Source of the DNA: Saprospirales bacterium
GTDB taxonomy: Bacteria; Bacteroidota; Bacteroidia; Chitinophagales; Saprospiraceae
Assembly (NCBI GenBank): GCA_007695035.1
Contig: REEO01000037.1
Coordinates: 18,234-82,233 of the forward strand
Reading direction: 5' to 3'
Length of the DNA: 64,000 bases
The position numbers were made by a program, and so were the translations under genes. The notes under the pieces were generated by a model, which worked only from the letters and a program-made list of their open reading frames with translations, ran no database searches and was not told the origin of the DNA. This document shows, piece after piece, positions 34,689 through 43,872 of this stretch (position 1 is its first letter; each line of letters begins with the position of its first letter).

Positions 34689-36635
34689 ATGGGTAAAATA
34701 ATAGGCATTGATCTTGGAACGACCAACTCCTGTGTGGCAGTTATGGAAGGTAACGAGCCACAGGTCATTTCAAATGAAGAAGGAAGGAGAACCACTCCAT
34801 CCATAGTCGCATTTATGGACAATGGAGATAGAAAAATAGGAGACCCTGCTAAGCGCCAGGCAATCACCAATCCCGCTAAAACCATAGCTTCAATCAAACG
34901 ATTTATGGGCGGAAGATACGGTGAAATGTCGGACGAAATTGACAATGTTTCCTACAAAATTGTAAAGGGGGACAACGATACAGTACGCGTTCAAATCGAT
35001 GATCGCACTTACACACCTCAGGAAATTTCAGCCATGGTTCTTCAAAAAATGAAGAAGGTCGCTGAGGACTTTTTGGGACAGGAAGTGACGGAAGCGGTGG
35101 TTACCGTACCTGCGTATTTCAATGACTCCCAGCGTCAGGCCACCAAGGAAGCCGGTGAAATTGCAGGATTGACGGTAAAGCGGATAATCAACGAGCCAAC
35201 AGCGGCAGCTTTGGCATATGGAATGGACAAAAAAGGCGAAGACCAAACCGTAGCAGTTTACGACCTCGGTGGTGGTACTTTCGATATCTCCATTCTCGAA
35301 CTGGGAGATGGTGTTTTTGAAGTAAAATCTACGAATGGTGATACCCATCTCGGTGGTGATGACTTCGACCGGGTATTGATCAATCACCTGGCTGACTCCT
35401 TCAAAGAGCAGGAGAACATCGACCTGACAAAGGATCCAATGGCTCTGCAGCGCTTGAAAGATGCTGCCGAAAAAGCCAAAATTGAGCTGTCCGCATCTAC
35501 GGAGACGGAAGTAAATCTTCCCTATATAACTGCAGTCGATGGAGTACCCAAGCACCTCGTTCTCAAAATAACGCGCTCGAAGTTTGAGCAACTGGCAGAC
35601 CACCTGGTTGAGAAAACCCTCAAGCCATGTGAAATTGCCCTCAAGGATGCGGGATTGTCCAAAGGTGATATTGACGAGGTGATTTTGGTAGGAGGATCTA
35701 CGCGAATTCCGCGCATCCAATCTGCTGTGGAAGAGTTTTTTGGTAAAAAAGCGAATAAAACAGTTAACCCGGATGAGGTGGTCGCTATCGGTGCTGCCAT
35801 TCAGGGCGGTGTTTTGAGCGGTGATGTACAGGATGTACTTCTGCTTGATGTAAGTCCACTCTCGCTCGGTATTGAGACAATGGGTGGTGTCTATGATGTG
35901 ATCATCGAGGCCAACTCTACCATCCCGGCCAAAAAATCTAAATTGTATTCAACTGCAGCCGACAATCAGGCCAGCGTGGAAATCCACGTTTTGCAGGGTG
36001 AACGCCCAATGGCACAGGACAACAGATCCGTAGGTCGTTTTATCCTTGATGGGATACCCCCGGCTCCGCGAGGAACTCCTCAGATTGAAGTGACCTTTGA
36101 CATCGATGCAAACGGTATTTTGAACGTGAGTGCGAAAGACAAAGGCACCGGCAAGGAGCAGAATATCCGCATCGAGGCTTCTACAGGCTTGAGCAAGGAC
36201 GAGATTGAAAAGATGAAGAATGAGGCCAAAGCCAATGCAGAGTCTGACAAAAAGGCCAAAGAGCGTATCGAAAAGCTCAATTCAGCGGATACACTTGTTT
36301 TCCAAACTGAGAAGCAACTCAAGGAGTACGGAGATAAAATTCCCGCCGACAAGAAGAGTGCCATCGAAGCAGCTGTTGCCGAGGTGAAAGAAGCTCACAA
36401 AGCTCAGGACCTCGAGAAGTTGGACCCGGCTATGGAGAAACTGAACCAGGCGTGGTCTGCTGCAAGTCAGGATATTTACCAGGCCGCTCAGCAACAACAG
36501 CAGCAAGGTCAGGATCCCGCCGGTAATGGTGCCGGCCCGGAAGGAGGTGAATCCACCGCTGACGATTCCACAGGAGGTGACGATGTGACCGATGCGGAAT
36601 ACGAAGAAGTGGATGACAACAAAGACAATAAGTAA
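34689..36635 (+). CDS. dnaK: Chaperone protein DnaK (Hsp70)
   Basis: An ATP-dependent chaperone of 648 residues. The nucleotide-binding domain has [16 protein letters not shown] (residues 5-20), the P-loop area [17 protein letters not shown] and VGGSTRIP. The substrate domain has [18 protein letters not shown] with the interdomain linker. The C-terminal tail is Gln/Gly/Asp-rich and ends [12 protein letters not shown], a variant of the usual EEV(D/K)D end. No grpE or dnaJ lies beside it. It has its own terminator. Confidence 0.98.
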   Translation: MGKIIGIDLGTTNSCVAVMEGNEPQVISNEEGRRTTPSIVAFMDNGDRKIGDPAKRQAITNPAKTIASIKRFMGGRYGEMSDEIDNVSYKIVKGDNDTVRVQIDDRTYTPQEISAMVLQKMKKVAEDFLGQEVTEAVVTVPAYFNDSQRQATKEAGEIAGLTVKRIINEPTAAALAYGMDKKGEDQTVAVYDLGGGTFDISILELGDGVFEVKSTNGDTHLGGDDFDRVLINHLADSFKEQENIDLTKDPMALQRLKDAAEKAKIELSASTETEVNLPYITAVDGVPKHLVLKITRSKFEQLADHLVEKTLKPCEIALKDAGLSKGDIDEVILVGGSTRIPRIQSAVEEFFGKKANKTVNPDEVVAIGAAIQGGVLSGDVQDVLLLDVSPLSLGIETMGGVYDVIIEANSTIPAKKSKLYSTAADNQASVEIHVLQGERPMAQDNRSVGRFILDGIPPAPRGTPQIEVTFDIDANGILNVSAKDKGTGKEQNIRIEASTGLSKDEIEKMKNEAKANAESDKKAKERIEKLNSADTLVFQTEKQLKEYGDKIPADKKSAIEAAVAEVKEAHKAQDLEKLDPAMEKLNQAWSAASQDIYQAAQQQQQQGQDPAGNGAGPEGGESTADDSTGGDDVTDAEYEEVDDNKDNK

Positions 36636-36658
36636 TAGCTAAGCTTGTTTTTGAGACT

Positions 36659-36687
36659 AAAAAGGGAACCCGCGGGTTCCCTTTTTT
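36659..36687 (+). terminator. Rho-independent terminator after dnaK
   Basis: GGGAACCC (36664-36671) and GGGTTCCC (36674-36681) form a perfect 8-bp GC-rich stem, extended by A/T pairs, followed by TTTTTT. It is symmetric (A-run before, T-run after) and could act in both directions. Confidence 0.93.
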
Positions 36688-36758
36688 AATGCCCGGATGA
36701 ATTCAGCGGTTTAGGCTGAGGCGCTAAACAAATAACAGATCACCTCCGTTTTTTTCAT

Positions 36759-37661
36759 ATGTTAAAAATTGCCTGGTCTCCCGTTTACAAATACGATTTG
36801 CCCGAAGGCCACCGGTTCCCAATGGAGAAATACGAATTGCTCCCTGAACAACTGATGTATGAGGGGACCGTTGATTCATCTAATTTTTACCATCCGCCGG
36901 CCCTCAACAGGGATGAAATTTTACTGACGCACAAGCCCAGTTACTACGACAGTCTTTTAAAGGGGCAACTCAGCCGGAAAGAACAGCGGAGAATTGGATT
37001 TCCGGTGACGAGAAAACTGGTGGAACGGGGTAGGTATATAGCCGGTGGAACACTAAAATGCATCGATTACGCGCTGGAATACGGTATATCCATGAACATA
37101 GCGGGTGGAACACATCATGCTTATCCCGACAGGGGAGAGGGCTTTTGTGTATTCAATGATTTTGCGCTTGCATCCAACATTGCACTGCAAAGAAAAATAT
37201 TGAGCAAGATATTGATTGTCGATCTGGATGTGCATCAGGGGAACGGCAATGCCTTTATTTTTCAAAATGAGGACCGCGTGTTCACCTTCAGCATGCACGG
37301 AGCCAAAAATTACCCCTTAAAAAAAGAGAAATCTGACCTGGATATTCCCCTCCCGGATGGCCTGGAAGACAGAAATTATCTCAGGATTTTAAATGAAACC
37401 CTTCCTAAACTAATGGACGATGTCGAGCCTGATTTGGTGTTTTACCAGGCAGGAGTGGATATATTGGAGTCCGATAAACTCGGTAGATTGAAGGTCAGTA
37501 AAAATGGGGTGTTGGAGAGGGATAGATTTGTTTTGGAGACCTGTAAGAAAAATGGAGTGCCACTGGTGGCCAGCATGGGAGGTGGTTATCCTCATAAGTT
37601 GAGTGACTTAATCGATGCCCATGCCAATACTTACCGGGTGGCCACTGAGTTGTTTTTTTAA
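36759..37661 (+). CDS. Histone deacetylase family (AcuC/HDAC-like) protein
   Basis: A 300-residue zinc deacetylase fold. Catalytic parts: GGTHHAYPDRGEGFCVFND with the His119-His120 pair, the zinc ligands in VDLDVHQGNG (Asp155, His157-159 region) and a third aspartate in YQAGVDILESDKLG. The pair of His and the Tyr/Asp arrangement look complete, so it should be active. Bacterial members deacetylate proteins (acetoin utilisation AcuC) or small acetylated amines; the target is not clear. It stands between dnaK and priA without an obvious partner. Confidence 0.9.
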   Translation: MLKIAWSPVYKYDLPEGHRFPMEKYELLPEQLMYEGTVDSSNFYHPPALNRDEILLTHKPSYYDSLLKGQLSRKEQRRIGFPVTRKLVERGRYIAGGTLKCIDYALEYGISMNIAGGTHHAYPDRGEGFCVFNDFALASNIALQRKILSKILIVDLDVHQGNGNAFIFQNEDRVFTFSMHGAKNYPLKKEKSDLDIPLPDGLEDRNYLRILNETLPKLMDDVEPDLVFYQAGVDILESDKLGRLKVSKNGVLERDRFVLETCKKNGVPLVASMGGGYPHKLSDLIDAHANTYRVATELFF

Positions 37662-37783
37662 GGAATGCCAGCTTTTTTTCGGAATGGAGATTTCGGCTAC
37701 TTATTAATGCTTTTATCATCTCTGTTTTTTGGCATAATCCATTGGCTAAAATACATTATATTGGCCCTTTAATCGACTAAACT

Positions 37784-37800
37784 CCCGGATATTTGCCGGG
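37784..37800 (+). promoter_or_regulatory. Hairpin and -7-like element before priA
   Basis: CCCGG (37784-37788), 7 nt, CCGGG (37796-37800), with GATATTTG (37788-37795, one mismatch to TAnnTTTG) between. The overlap of a promoter-like box and an inverted repeat suggests control of the gene starting at 37871. Confidence 0.35.
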
Positions 37801-37870
37801 ATTATTACAGGATGGGGAAACGATTTCTCTCCCATTCATCCGGAAAAAATCCAGTGGAAAACCCACAAAA

Positions 37871-40312
37871 ATGGCTCAAGAGGTACAGTATATTCAAGTA
37901 TTGCTCCCACTTCCTCTCAAGGGGACATTTACCTATTTTGTGCCCGGTGAACTGCGGCAGATGGTTAGAATCGGCTGTAGGGTAGAGGTCCGTTTTGGGC
38001 GCTCAAAGATATACTCCGGTCTCGTAGAGAGTTTCACAGAGGAACCACCCACAGACTACAAAATAAAACCCATACTGGATGTCCTCGATGACAGACCCAT
38101 AGTAGGGGACTTGCACCTCCGGTTTTGGAAATGGATGGCGGATTATTACGGATGTAGCATGGGCGAGGTAATGGCTGCAGCACTACCCGGCCCCATGAAA
38201 CTCCACAGCCAGTCCATTCTTGTCAGGGCTTTCGCATGGGACGAGGAGCACGACCACCTCTCAGACGAAGCCTGGCTGATTAGGGAGGCACTGACAGACC
38301 ACAGTGAGATTGATCTGGATGAAGCGAGGGCCATTGCAGGACGCAAAAACATCGGAAAATTTCTCGAGGAGCTGATCTACAACGGTGTGGTGGAACTCAA
38401 AGAAGAGCTGAAGGAAAAATTCAAGCCCGTTTCAATGCGGCATTATTCCATAGTGCCAAAGTACCTTAAAGACCCCGGTAGGGCCCTTGATGCCGCCAAA
38501 AGCTCCAATCCACAGACTGCTGTGCTGCTCACGCTTTTTCAAAAAAAGGACGAGCCCGTTCCCATTTCCAGACTGAAGAAAAACCCTGAAATAAAGAGAC
38601 ATGCCCTGGATGCCCTGGAGAAAAAAGGCATTGTTGAATCCAAAAAAATGCAGGTCAGCAGGCTGTCTTCGGAAAACAAATCCTTTAAAGAAGTCCCAAA
38701 ACTTTCCGAAGAACAAACTCGGGCCATTCGGCAGATTAAAGAAAGTTGGAGGGATAAAGACGTTACCCTGCTGCACGGAGTGACGGGAAGCGGAAAAACC
38801 GTTCTGTACATCGAATTGATGAAAGAGGTATTGGAACAGGGTGGACAGGTTCTCTATTTGCTACCCGAAATTGGCCTGACCCAGCAGATTATTAAGCGCA
38901 TTGAGGCCTCTCTCGATCACCCCGTTCACGTCTTTCACTCCAGAGAAAATGTACAGAAGAAAGTGGAGGTTTGGAAGGCAGCCATGGATGATAAGGGATT
39001 GATCATAGGGGCGAGGTCCTCTGTCTTTCTGCCCTGCACCAATCTCAAACTCATTGTGGTAGATGAGGAGCACGACCCCTCCTACAAACAACAAAACCCA
39101 GCCCCCCGCTACCACGGCCGCGATGCTGCCATTTACCTGGCGCGACTTACCGGCGCAAAGTTGTTGCTAGGCACGGCAACCCCTTCATTGGAGAGTTTTT
39201 TCAATGTGCGTAAGAAAAAATACGGATACTGCCTTTTGGAAAACCGCTACGGAGAAGCTGTACTTCCCGAAACGCAACTTGTCAACATTAAAAAAGCGCG
39301 ACTGGAAAAGCGGATGAAGGGTCCCTTTTCGGATGAATTGCTGGAAGAGATTAAATCCTGTGTGGCGGATCAGAAGCAGGTGATACTTTTTCAAAATCGA
39401 CGTGGATATTCACCAAGTATTCAATGTGCGCAATGCTCCTGGATTCAGGAATGCCATCAGTGCGATGTGTCCATGACACTGCACATGCGGATGAATGAAA
39501 TGAAGTGCCATTATTGTAGCCACACAGCCAGTGTGCCCCCGGAATGCCCTGCCTGTGGATCCACCCGGCTTGAGGCCATTGGGTTTGGAACTGAAAAAGT
39601 GGAGGATGAGCTAAGCCTGCTGATGCCGGACCTCAAAATGGCCCGCATGGACCAGGATACGACCCGGTCAAAAAAAGCACTGCACAAATTGCTGTACGAC
39701 TTTGAGACCGGTGTGATCGATGTGCTCGTCGGTACCCAGATGGTGACCAAGGGACTGGACTTTGAAAATGTCGGCCTGGTCGGCGTCCTGAATGCTGACC
39801 AGTTGTTCAACTTCCCGGACTTCAGGGCTTCGGAAAGAGGCTTTCAGATGTTGACCCAGGTCAGTGGAAGGGCAGGAAGAAGCCACTCTCCCGGCAAGGT
39901 GCTCATTCAAACAGGAAATCCGGGGCACCCCATATTGCAGGATGTCCTCAATGCGGACTTTAAAAACTTTTTTTACAGAGAATTGCGCGACAGGGGAAAG
40001 TACCGCTATCCGCCTTTTTACAGAAACATCAAACTCGAGATAAAACACAAGGACTTGCAAGTAGTCTGGAAGGCTGCGCGAATCATTAAGGACAAACTGG
40101 AAGAAAAATTTGGCAATCGCGTCCTCGGTCCTGCTGAACCCATGATCCCCAGGATTCGGCTGCATTACCTGCTGGAGTTTATGTTCAAAGTCGAAAAAGA
40201 TGCCGAATTGCTCACTGCCACCAAGGTGTTTACGACTGCACTCCTTGATCACGTTCGAACTAAGGACCCGTTTAAGTCCTTGAAATATAAACTGGACGTT
40301 GATCCGGTATAA
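37871..40312 (+). CDS. priA: Primosomal protein N' (replication restart helicase PriA)
   Basis: A 3'-5' DNA helicase that reloads the replisome at stalled forks. The start at 37871 gives MAQEVQYIQVLLPLPLKGTFTYFVP, the usual 3'-binding domain start; in-frame codons upstream lack homology. 813 residues. Walker A is LHGVTGSGKTVLYIELM, Walker B DEEHD, and the zinc region has eight cysteines between CAQCSWIQECHQCD and CPACGSTRLE. The C-terminal helicase half has QNRRGYSP and GTQMVTKGLDFENV. Its stop is immediately followed by the terminator of the converging gene. Confidence 0.96.
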   Translation: MAQEVQYIQVLLPLPLKGTFTYFVPGELRQMVRIGCRVEVRFGRSKIYSGLVESFTEEPPTDYKIKPILDVLDDRPIVGDLHLRFWKWMADYYGCSMGEVMAAALPGPMKLHSQSILVRAFAWDEEHDHLSDEAWLIREALTDHSEIDLDEARAIAGRKNIGKFLEELIYNGVVELKEELKEKFKPVSMRHYSIVPKYLKDPGRALDAAKSSNPQTAVLLTLFQKKDEPVPISRLKKNPEIKRHALDALEKKGIVESKKMQVSRLSSENKSFKEVPKLSEEQTRAIRQIKESWRDKDVTLLHGVTGSGKTVLYIELMKEVLEQGGQVLYLLPEIGLTQQIIKRIEASLDHPVHVFHSRENVQKKVEVWKAAMDDKGLIIGARSSVFLPCTNLKLIVVDEEHDPSYKQQNPAPRYHGRDAAIYLARLTGAKLLLGTATPSLESFFNVRKKKYGYCLLENRYGEAVLPETQLVNIKKARLEKRMKGPFSDELLEEIKSCVADQKQVILFQNRRGYSPSIQCAQCSWIQECHQCDVSMTLHMRMNEMKCHYCSHTASVPPECPACGSTRLEAIGFGTEKVEDELSLLMPDLKMARMDQDTTRSKKALHKLLYDFETGVIDVLVGTQMVTKGLDFENVGLVGVLNADQLFNFPDFRASERGFQMLTQVSGRAGRSHSPGKVLIQTGNPGHPILQDVLNADFKNFFYRELRDRGKYRYPPFYRNIKLEIKHKDLQVVWKAARIIKDKLEEKFGNRVLGPAEPMIPRIRLHYLLEFMFKVEKDAELLTATKVFTTALLDHVRTKDPFKSLKYKLDVDPV

Positions 40313-40313
40313 A

Positions 40314-40347
40314 TAAAAAGCGAGATGCCGGAAACGGACACCTCGCT
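40314..40347 (-). terminator. Terminator of the lipoprotein gene at 40381
   Basis: Minus strand AGCGAG pairs with CTCGCT (40347-40342 with 40324-40319), with an inner CCG/CGG helix closed by a 4-nt loop, followed by TTTTTATTT. It lies just after the priA stop on the other strand. Confidence 0.8.
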
Positions 40348-40380
40348 AAAATGTGTGGAAATTATTAGTAAGCTTTTTAA

Positions 40381-40803
40381 TCACTCTCCCACTGAGAAAT
40401 GACTTTGTGAATGCTCGTATTCATCACAGTCGTGATCGATACAAGCAGTCACCTCAATTCGGAATTTTGTGCCGGCCTCAAAAGAACTTAAATCCAGGGG
40501 TTCGTTAAACTCTATCAATGCGACATGACGGTGCAAATGCCAGTCCGCAATTTTGTCGCCGGGCTCATCCTCCAAGAATACCTCAATATCAATATCGTGG
40601 TTTTCATCCGTGGCCTCTATCATCACATATATATCAACCTCCTCTGCTTCTGCCATCGGAATGACTTCACCATCGTGGGGAGATACAATCGTTATTTCTA
40701 TCTCATTGCCAGGTTCGGGCCCGTTGTCATCATCGCTGTCACAGGCCTTGAACAGCAAAGAAAATCCAGCGAGGAATAACAGGAGAAACAATAACTTTTT
40801 CAT
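40381..40803 (-). CDS. Small exported lipoprotein of unknown function
   Basis: 140 residues from the ATG at 40803; another in-frame ATG two codons upstream would add MS. The signal MKKLLFLLLFLAGFSLLFKAC has the lipidated cysteine at residue 21. After a short Asp-rich linker the domain ITIVSPHDGEVIPMAEAEEVDIYVMIEATDE looks like an Ig-like or DUF4625-type beta domain, and it contains HLHRHV and a CIDHDCDEYEHSQSHF stretch rich in His, Cys and Asp that could bind metal. I do not recognise a precise family. A palindrome (40827-40841) overlaps its -7-like element. Confidence 0.65.
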   Translation of the reverse strand: MKKLLFLLLFLAGFSLLFKACDSDDDNGPEPGNEIEITIVSPHDGEVIPMAEAEEVDIYVMIEATDENHDIDIEVFLEDEPGDKIADWHLHRHVALIEFNEPLDLSSFEAGTKFRIEVTACIDHDCDEYEHSQSHFSVGE

Positions 40804-40826
40804 GGACATAAGTTTAGATTATTTAA

Positions 40827-40847
40827 TGCAACACTGTTGCAAATTAA
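40827..40847. promoter_or_regulatory. Palindrome overlapping the promoter of the 40381 gene
   Basis: TGCAAC, ACT, GTTGCA (40827-40841) abuts the minus-strand -7-like TTAATTTG (40847-40840, one mismatch). It is an operator-like arrangement about 37 bp before the start. Confidence 0.35.
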
Positions 40848-40998
40848 CGGAGAGATTGTGGAAAAGATGGCAAATCGGTCCGTTTTTTTGCTTTCATGAC
40901 AGTAAAATGACAATTGGATATGCTATAGGAAAGCATTTGGAAGACTTAGCGCGAGAAAAAAAGTGCTATTATGCTACCCAATTATAAAAAGTATAGCC

Positions 40999-41019
40999 AG
41001 ATATGCAAAAGGCATATCT
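40999..41019 (-). terminator. Hairpin downstream of the coiled-coil gene
   Basis: Perfect 8-bp arms AGATATGC and GCATATCT around a 5-nt loop; on the minus strand it is followed 9 nt later by CTTTTTATAA. A plausible terminator for the gene ending at 41059. Confidence 0.5.
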
Positions 41020-41058
41020 CAAGCAGCTAAATTATCAGCAGTAATGTACTTGCACTGT

Positions 41059-41739
41059 TTATTGCTCGAATTCCCTAAGTTTTTGTTTGGTCTGCTCTAT
41101 TTTGTTGCGTTGGTTTTGAATGGAGACCTCAGCTTCAGCTTGATTTTGAAGGTTCTTTTCAATGTTTTTGCGGGCCTCCTTTATCTCTTCCTCTGCATCG
41201 CGAATGTCTCCTTCATATCCGTCTTTGTCGCGCTTCAGCCTTCTGAGCTGTCGTTCCAGAGACTGGAGTTCATCTTCCTGGTTGGAAAGGATTTCCTTGG
41301 TTTTTTCACGGAGGAGCGCTCTTTTAAAATCCTCCATAAAAACGTTGATGCCCTCTTCTGTATGTGGGTATTTTTCCGTTGAAATAAAATCGTCACCCAT
41401 TTCGAACCAGACTCTGACCTCCACAGATCCGCCCGCTTCGTTGAATTTGGCATAGAGATTCAGTTCGTTGGTAGGGTGGATGGACATAATATTTACTTCT
41501 GATGCAGTAAATTCATCTTCTCTGCGATCCCTTCTCACCCGGCTGCGGTATTCACTTCTCACAAAGCTTCTGAACGTCTGAAAAGCTGTTCGCTCATCCA
41601 TTTCAGCCATGGTAAAACTGAAGCAGGGATGGCTGCCCTTGCTCATAACTCCGGTACACTGAGTGATCTGTGCTATACCGATTGTTGAAATCAGTAAAAA
41701 AAAGGCAGCTGACAAAACTAAGTATTTGAAAATCTGCAT
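41059..41739 (-). CDS. Exported coiled-coil protein of unknown function
   Basis: 226 residues with a Sec signal (MQIFKYLVLSAAFFLLISTI, probable cleavage after GIAQ). Residues about 30-135 form a compact domain with two cysteines (TQCTGVMSKGSHPCFSF) and EVRVWFEMGDDFISTEKYP. Residues about 150-226 are a long charged coiled coil (LERQLRRLKRDKDGYEGDIRDAEEEIKEARK). No lipid anchor. It resembles no family I can name; the architecture suggests a periplasmic spacer or adaptor. Confidence 0.7.
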   Translation of the reverse strand: MQIFKYLVLSAAFFLLISTIGIAQITQCTGVMSKGSHPCFSFTMAEMDERTAFQTFRSFVRSEYRSRVRRDRREDEFTASEVNIMSIHPTNELNLYAKFNEAGGSVEVRVWFEMGDDFISTEKYPHTEEGINVFMEDFKRALLREKTKEILSNQEDELQSLERQLRRLKRDKDGYEGDIRDAEEEIKEARKNIEKNLQNQAEAEVSIQNQRNKIEQTKQKLREFEQ

Positions 41740-41789
41740 GCTAATATATTTTGGTTAAGCTAATCAATATTTTTTTCGAAAAAGAGACC

Positions 41790-41797
41790 TAAATATA
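41790..41797 (-). promoter_or_regulatory. -7-like element before the coiled-coil gene
   Basis: Minus strand TATATTTA, one mismatch to TAnnTTTG, 51 bp before the ATG at 41739 and just after the end of the lipid kinase gene. Confidence 0.3.
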
Positions 41798-41802
41798 CGG
41801 AA

Positions 41803-42735
41803 TTATGCCGGGTTAACAATTTTCCACCGCAAAGAATTTTCAACTTCCACCTTCAGTTTGACGGACCGATAGTACTCACCGTCAATTTCAACCGGGAATT
41901 CATTTTGTTCTCCCTCGATGGACATTTGTTCAAAGCAAAAGCAATTGACCTCCTTTTTTGCAGTAGAAATATCCCCAAGGTACAGTTTCCAGATAAGTTT
42001 GGGAATGGCGGTTCCGGAGGGTTTTTCAATTATGGTGCACTTTAACTTGCCGACTTCTTCATCCTGGGGAAAAAGCCGCATACCCCCTCCCGTGGTTTCA
42101 TTCAGTCCGATATTGATAGAGAGAGGGCGTGAACGAATAATGGTTCGATTGGTTCTGCAATTAAATTGAGGGTAAGTGTACTTGAAGTAGTGCTTTAGTG
42201 CGAGCAGCAGGTATTGGGCCTGTTTGTTGTTGCCCGCTCTGGAGTCATTGAGCGATTCTGCGATTTGGCCCGTGAGTGCGATTCCCAGGGAATTTACCTT
42301 CAGTACTTCTGTGAGTCCTTCGTTCCCCTCCGCTGCAATCTCCACCTTCCCCAATTTGCCGGATGTAATCCTTCCGCTCAATACTTTTTTTATCCACTTT
42401 TTAGGATTGGACGGGATTTTATGGGTGCCTGCCCAGTCGTTTCCGGAACCAATGGGAAATACTGTCATTGCCGGCCACTCATCCGGTGGTAAATCGCTTT
42501 GATAAAACCAGTTGACCGTCTGGTGTATGCTGCCGTCACCACCCGCTATCACCAAAAGTGTGTTCCGGAAAAATTTCTGCTGGCCAAGTTGTTGCCACGT
42601 TTCCTCCTCCAGGCAATTGAACAGTTCCCACGGAATGGATTTCTCATCCAGTAACTTCAGTAGTTTTTTTAACCGGGTAGCAGAGCGACCGCCACCGGCA
42701 CATGGGTTAAACAGGATGATAAGTTTCCACCTCAT
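41803..42735 (-). CDS. Diacylglycerol/sphingosine kinase-type lipid kinase (DagK catalytic domain)
   Basis: A 310-residue enzyme of the DAGK catalytic / YegS-LCB5 family, which phosphorylates diacylglycerol or long-chain bases. Signatures: ILFNPCAGGGRSATRL (nucleotide-binding start), VIAGGDGSIHQTVNWF (the GGDG loop, about residues 83-88) and FPIGSGNDWA. The C-terminal beta-sandwich ends EVENSLRWKIVNPA. Bacteroidota can make sphingolipids, so a sphingoid substrate is possible. It is divergent from an ABC exporter gene. Confidence 0.88.
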   Translation of the reverse strand: MRWKLIILFNPCAGGGRSATRLKKLLKLLDEKSIPWELFNCLEEETWQQLGQQKFFRNTLLVIAGGDGSIHQTVNWFYQSDLPPDEWPAMTVFPIGSGNDWAGTHKIPSNPKKWIKKVLSGRITSGKLGKVEIAAEGNEGLTEVLKVNSLGIALTGQIAESLNDSRAGNNKQAQYLLLALKHYFKYTYPQFNCRTNRTIIRSRPLSINIGLNETTGGGMRLFPQDEEVGKLKCTIIEKPSGTAIPKLIWKLYLGDISTAKKEVNCFCFEQMSIEGEQNEFPVEIDGEYYRSVKLKVEVENSLRWKIVNPA

Positions 42736-42782
42736 TGAGCAGGTGTTTTATGGTATTGGTACAAAATACACAGACTTTCGTC

Positions 42783-42821
42783 CAAATATATCCACTCATT
42801 CTAATATACGGACTACTTTTG
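42783..42821. promoter_or_regulatory. Divergent -7 elements between lipid kinase and ABC genes
   Basis: Minus strand TATATTTG (42790-42783) for the kinase; plus strand TACTTTTG (42814-42821) for the ABC gene. Both are exact TAnnTTTG matches. Neither has a canonical -33 box. Confidence 0.5.
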
Positions 42822-42887
42822 TTCAATCATTTTAAAAAAAATACTTCTGCCGGGGGAGTAATTCCGGTTAATGGTAAATCAAAATTC

Positions 42888-43814
42888 ATGGGTATGGATG
42901 TGCCTGCATTACAGGTTGACGGAGTGACAAAAAAGTACGAGAAGCATCTCGCTGTGGACAATATCAGCTTTGAGGTTGAAAGGGGGGTCCTGTTTGGAAT
43001 GCTCGGACCCAATGGCGCGGGGAAAACTTCAACCATTCGCATGATTACGGGCATTACACTGCCCGACAGCGGTAAAATTTTTCTCAATGGAAAGCGGGTG
43101 GATGGAAGTCTCACCCCCGGAATTGGATATCTGCCTGAAGAGCGTGGATTGTACCGGAAAATGACGGTCGGAGAACACCTGATGTATCTGATTAGGTTGA
43201 GGGGTTTTTCCTCCTCGGAAGGCCGAAAATTGGTCGATGATTGGGTCGAGCGTTTTGACATTGGCAGTTGGTGGAAGAAAAAAATTGAAGAGCTCTCCAA
43301 GGGGATGCAGCAAAAGATCCAATTTATTGCCGCTGTCATGCACAACCCTGATCTGATGATTTTGGACGAACCTTTTTCGGGCCTGGACCCGGTCAATTCC
43401 AATTTGATAAGGGAGGAAATCCGCCGCTTGAGCAGCCTTGGAAAGGGTGTGATATTGTCCACTCATAGAATGGAGCAGGTAGAGGAATTGTGTGAAAAAA
43501 TTGTACTGATTAACCGTGGGAGGATCGTTTTGACGGGGAATCTGGATGAGATCAAGGAAAGCTACTGGAAAAATGAATTTCTACTCGATTTTGAAAACAG
43601 TGACCAGCAGCCCGATTGGAACGGACTTGAAGAGGTGGAAAGAGACCATAAAGGGCGATGGAAGATCAGATTAAAAGAAGGGCAGAGTACTGGTGAGATG
43701 CTCAATGGATTGATCAACTCAGGGCGAGAAATCATCCATTTTGAAAAAAGCCTGCCCTCGTTGAATGACATCTTTATACAGGTGACCGGAGAGGACCTTA
43801 TCCGGGAGGAATAA
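42888..43814 (+). CDS. ABC transporter ATP-binding protein (NatA-like)
   Basis: A 308-residue ATPase that powers the permease at 43873. The start at 42888 places MGMDVPALQVDGVTKKYEKH just before the conserved domain; in-frame upstream codons would overlap the divergent gene and the promoter. Walker A is GPNGAGKTSTIRM, signature LSKGMQQKIQFI, Walker B LMILDEPFSGLDPVNS, and an H-loop STHRMEQVEE. A C-terminal 80-residue extension follows. The NatA/NatB type exports ions, drugs or lipids; the cargo is unknown. Confidence 0.92.
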   Translation: MGMDVPALQVDGVTKKYEKHLAVDNISFEVERGVLFGMLGPNGAGKTSTIRMITGITLPDSGKIFLNGKRVDGSLTPGIGYLPEERGLYRKMTVGEHLMYLIRLRGFSSSEGRKLVDDWVERFDIGSWWKKKIEELSKGMQQKIQFIAAVMHNPDLMILDEPFSGLDPVNSNLIREEIRRLSSLGKGVILSTHRMEQVEELCEKIVLINRGRIVLTGNLDEIKESYWKNEFLLDFENSDQQPDWNGLEEVERDHKGRWKIRLKEGQSTGEMLNGLINSGREIIHFEKSLPSLNDIFIQVTGEDLIREE

Positions 43815-43872
43815 AAGAGGTAGTGAATAAGTTTACTAATTTGATCGACAAGCACTTAAAGTTATTGAAGGT

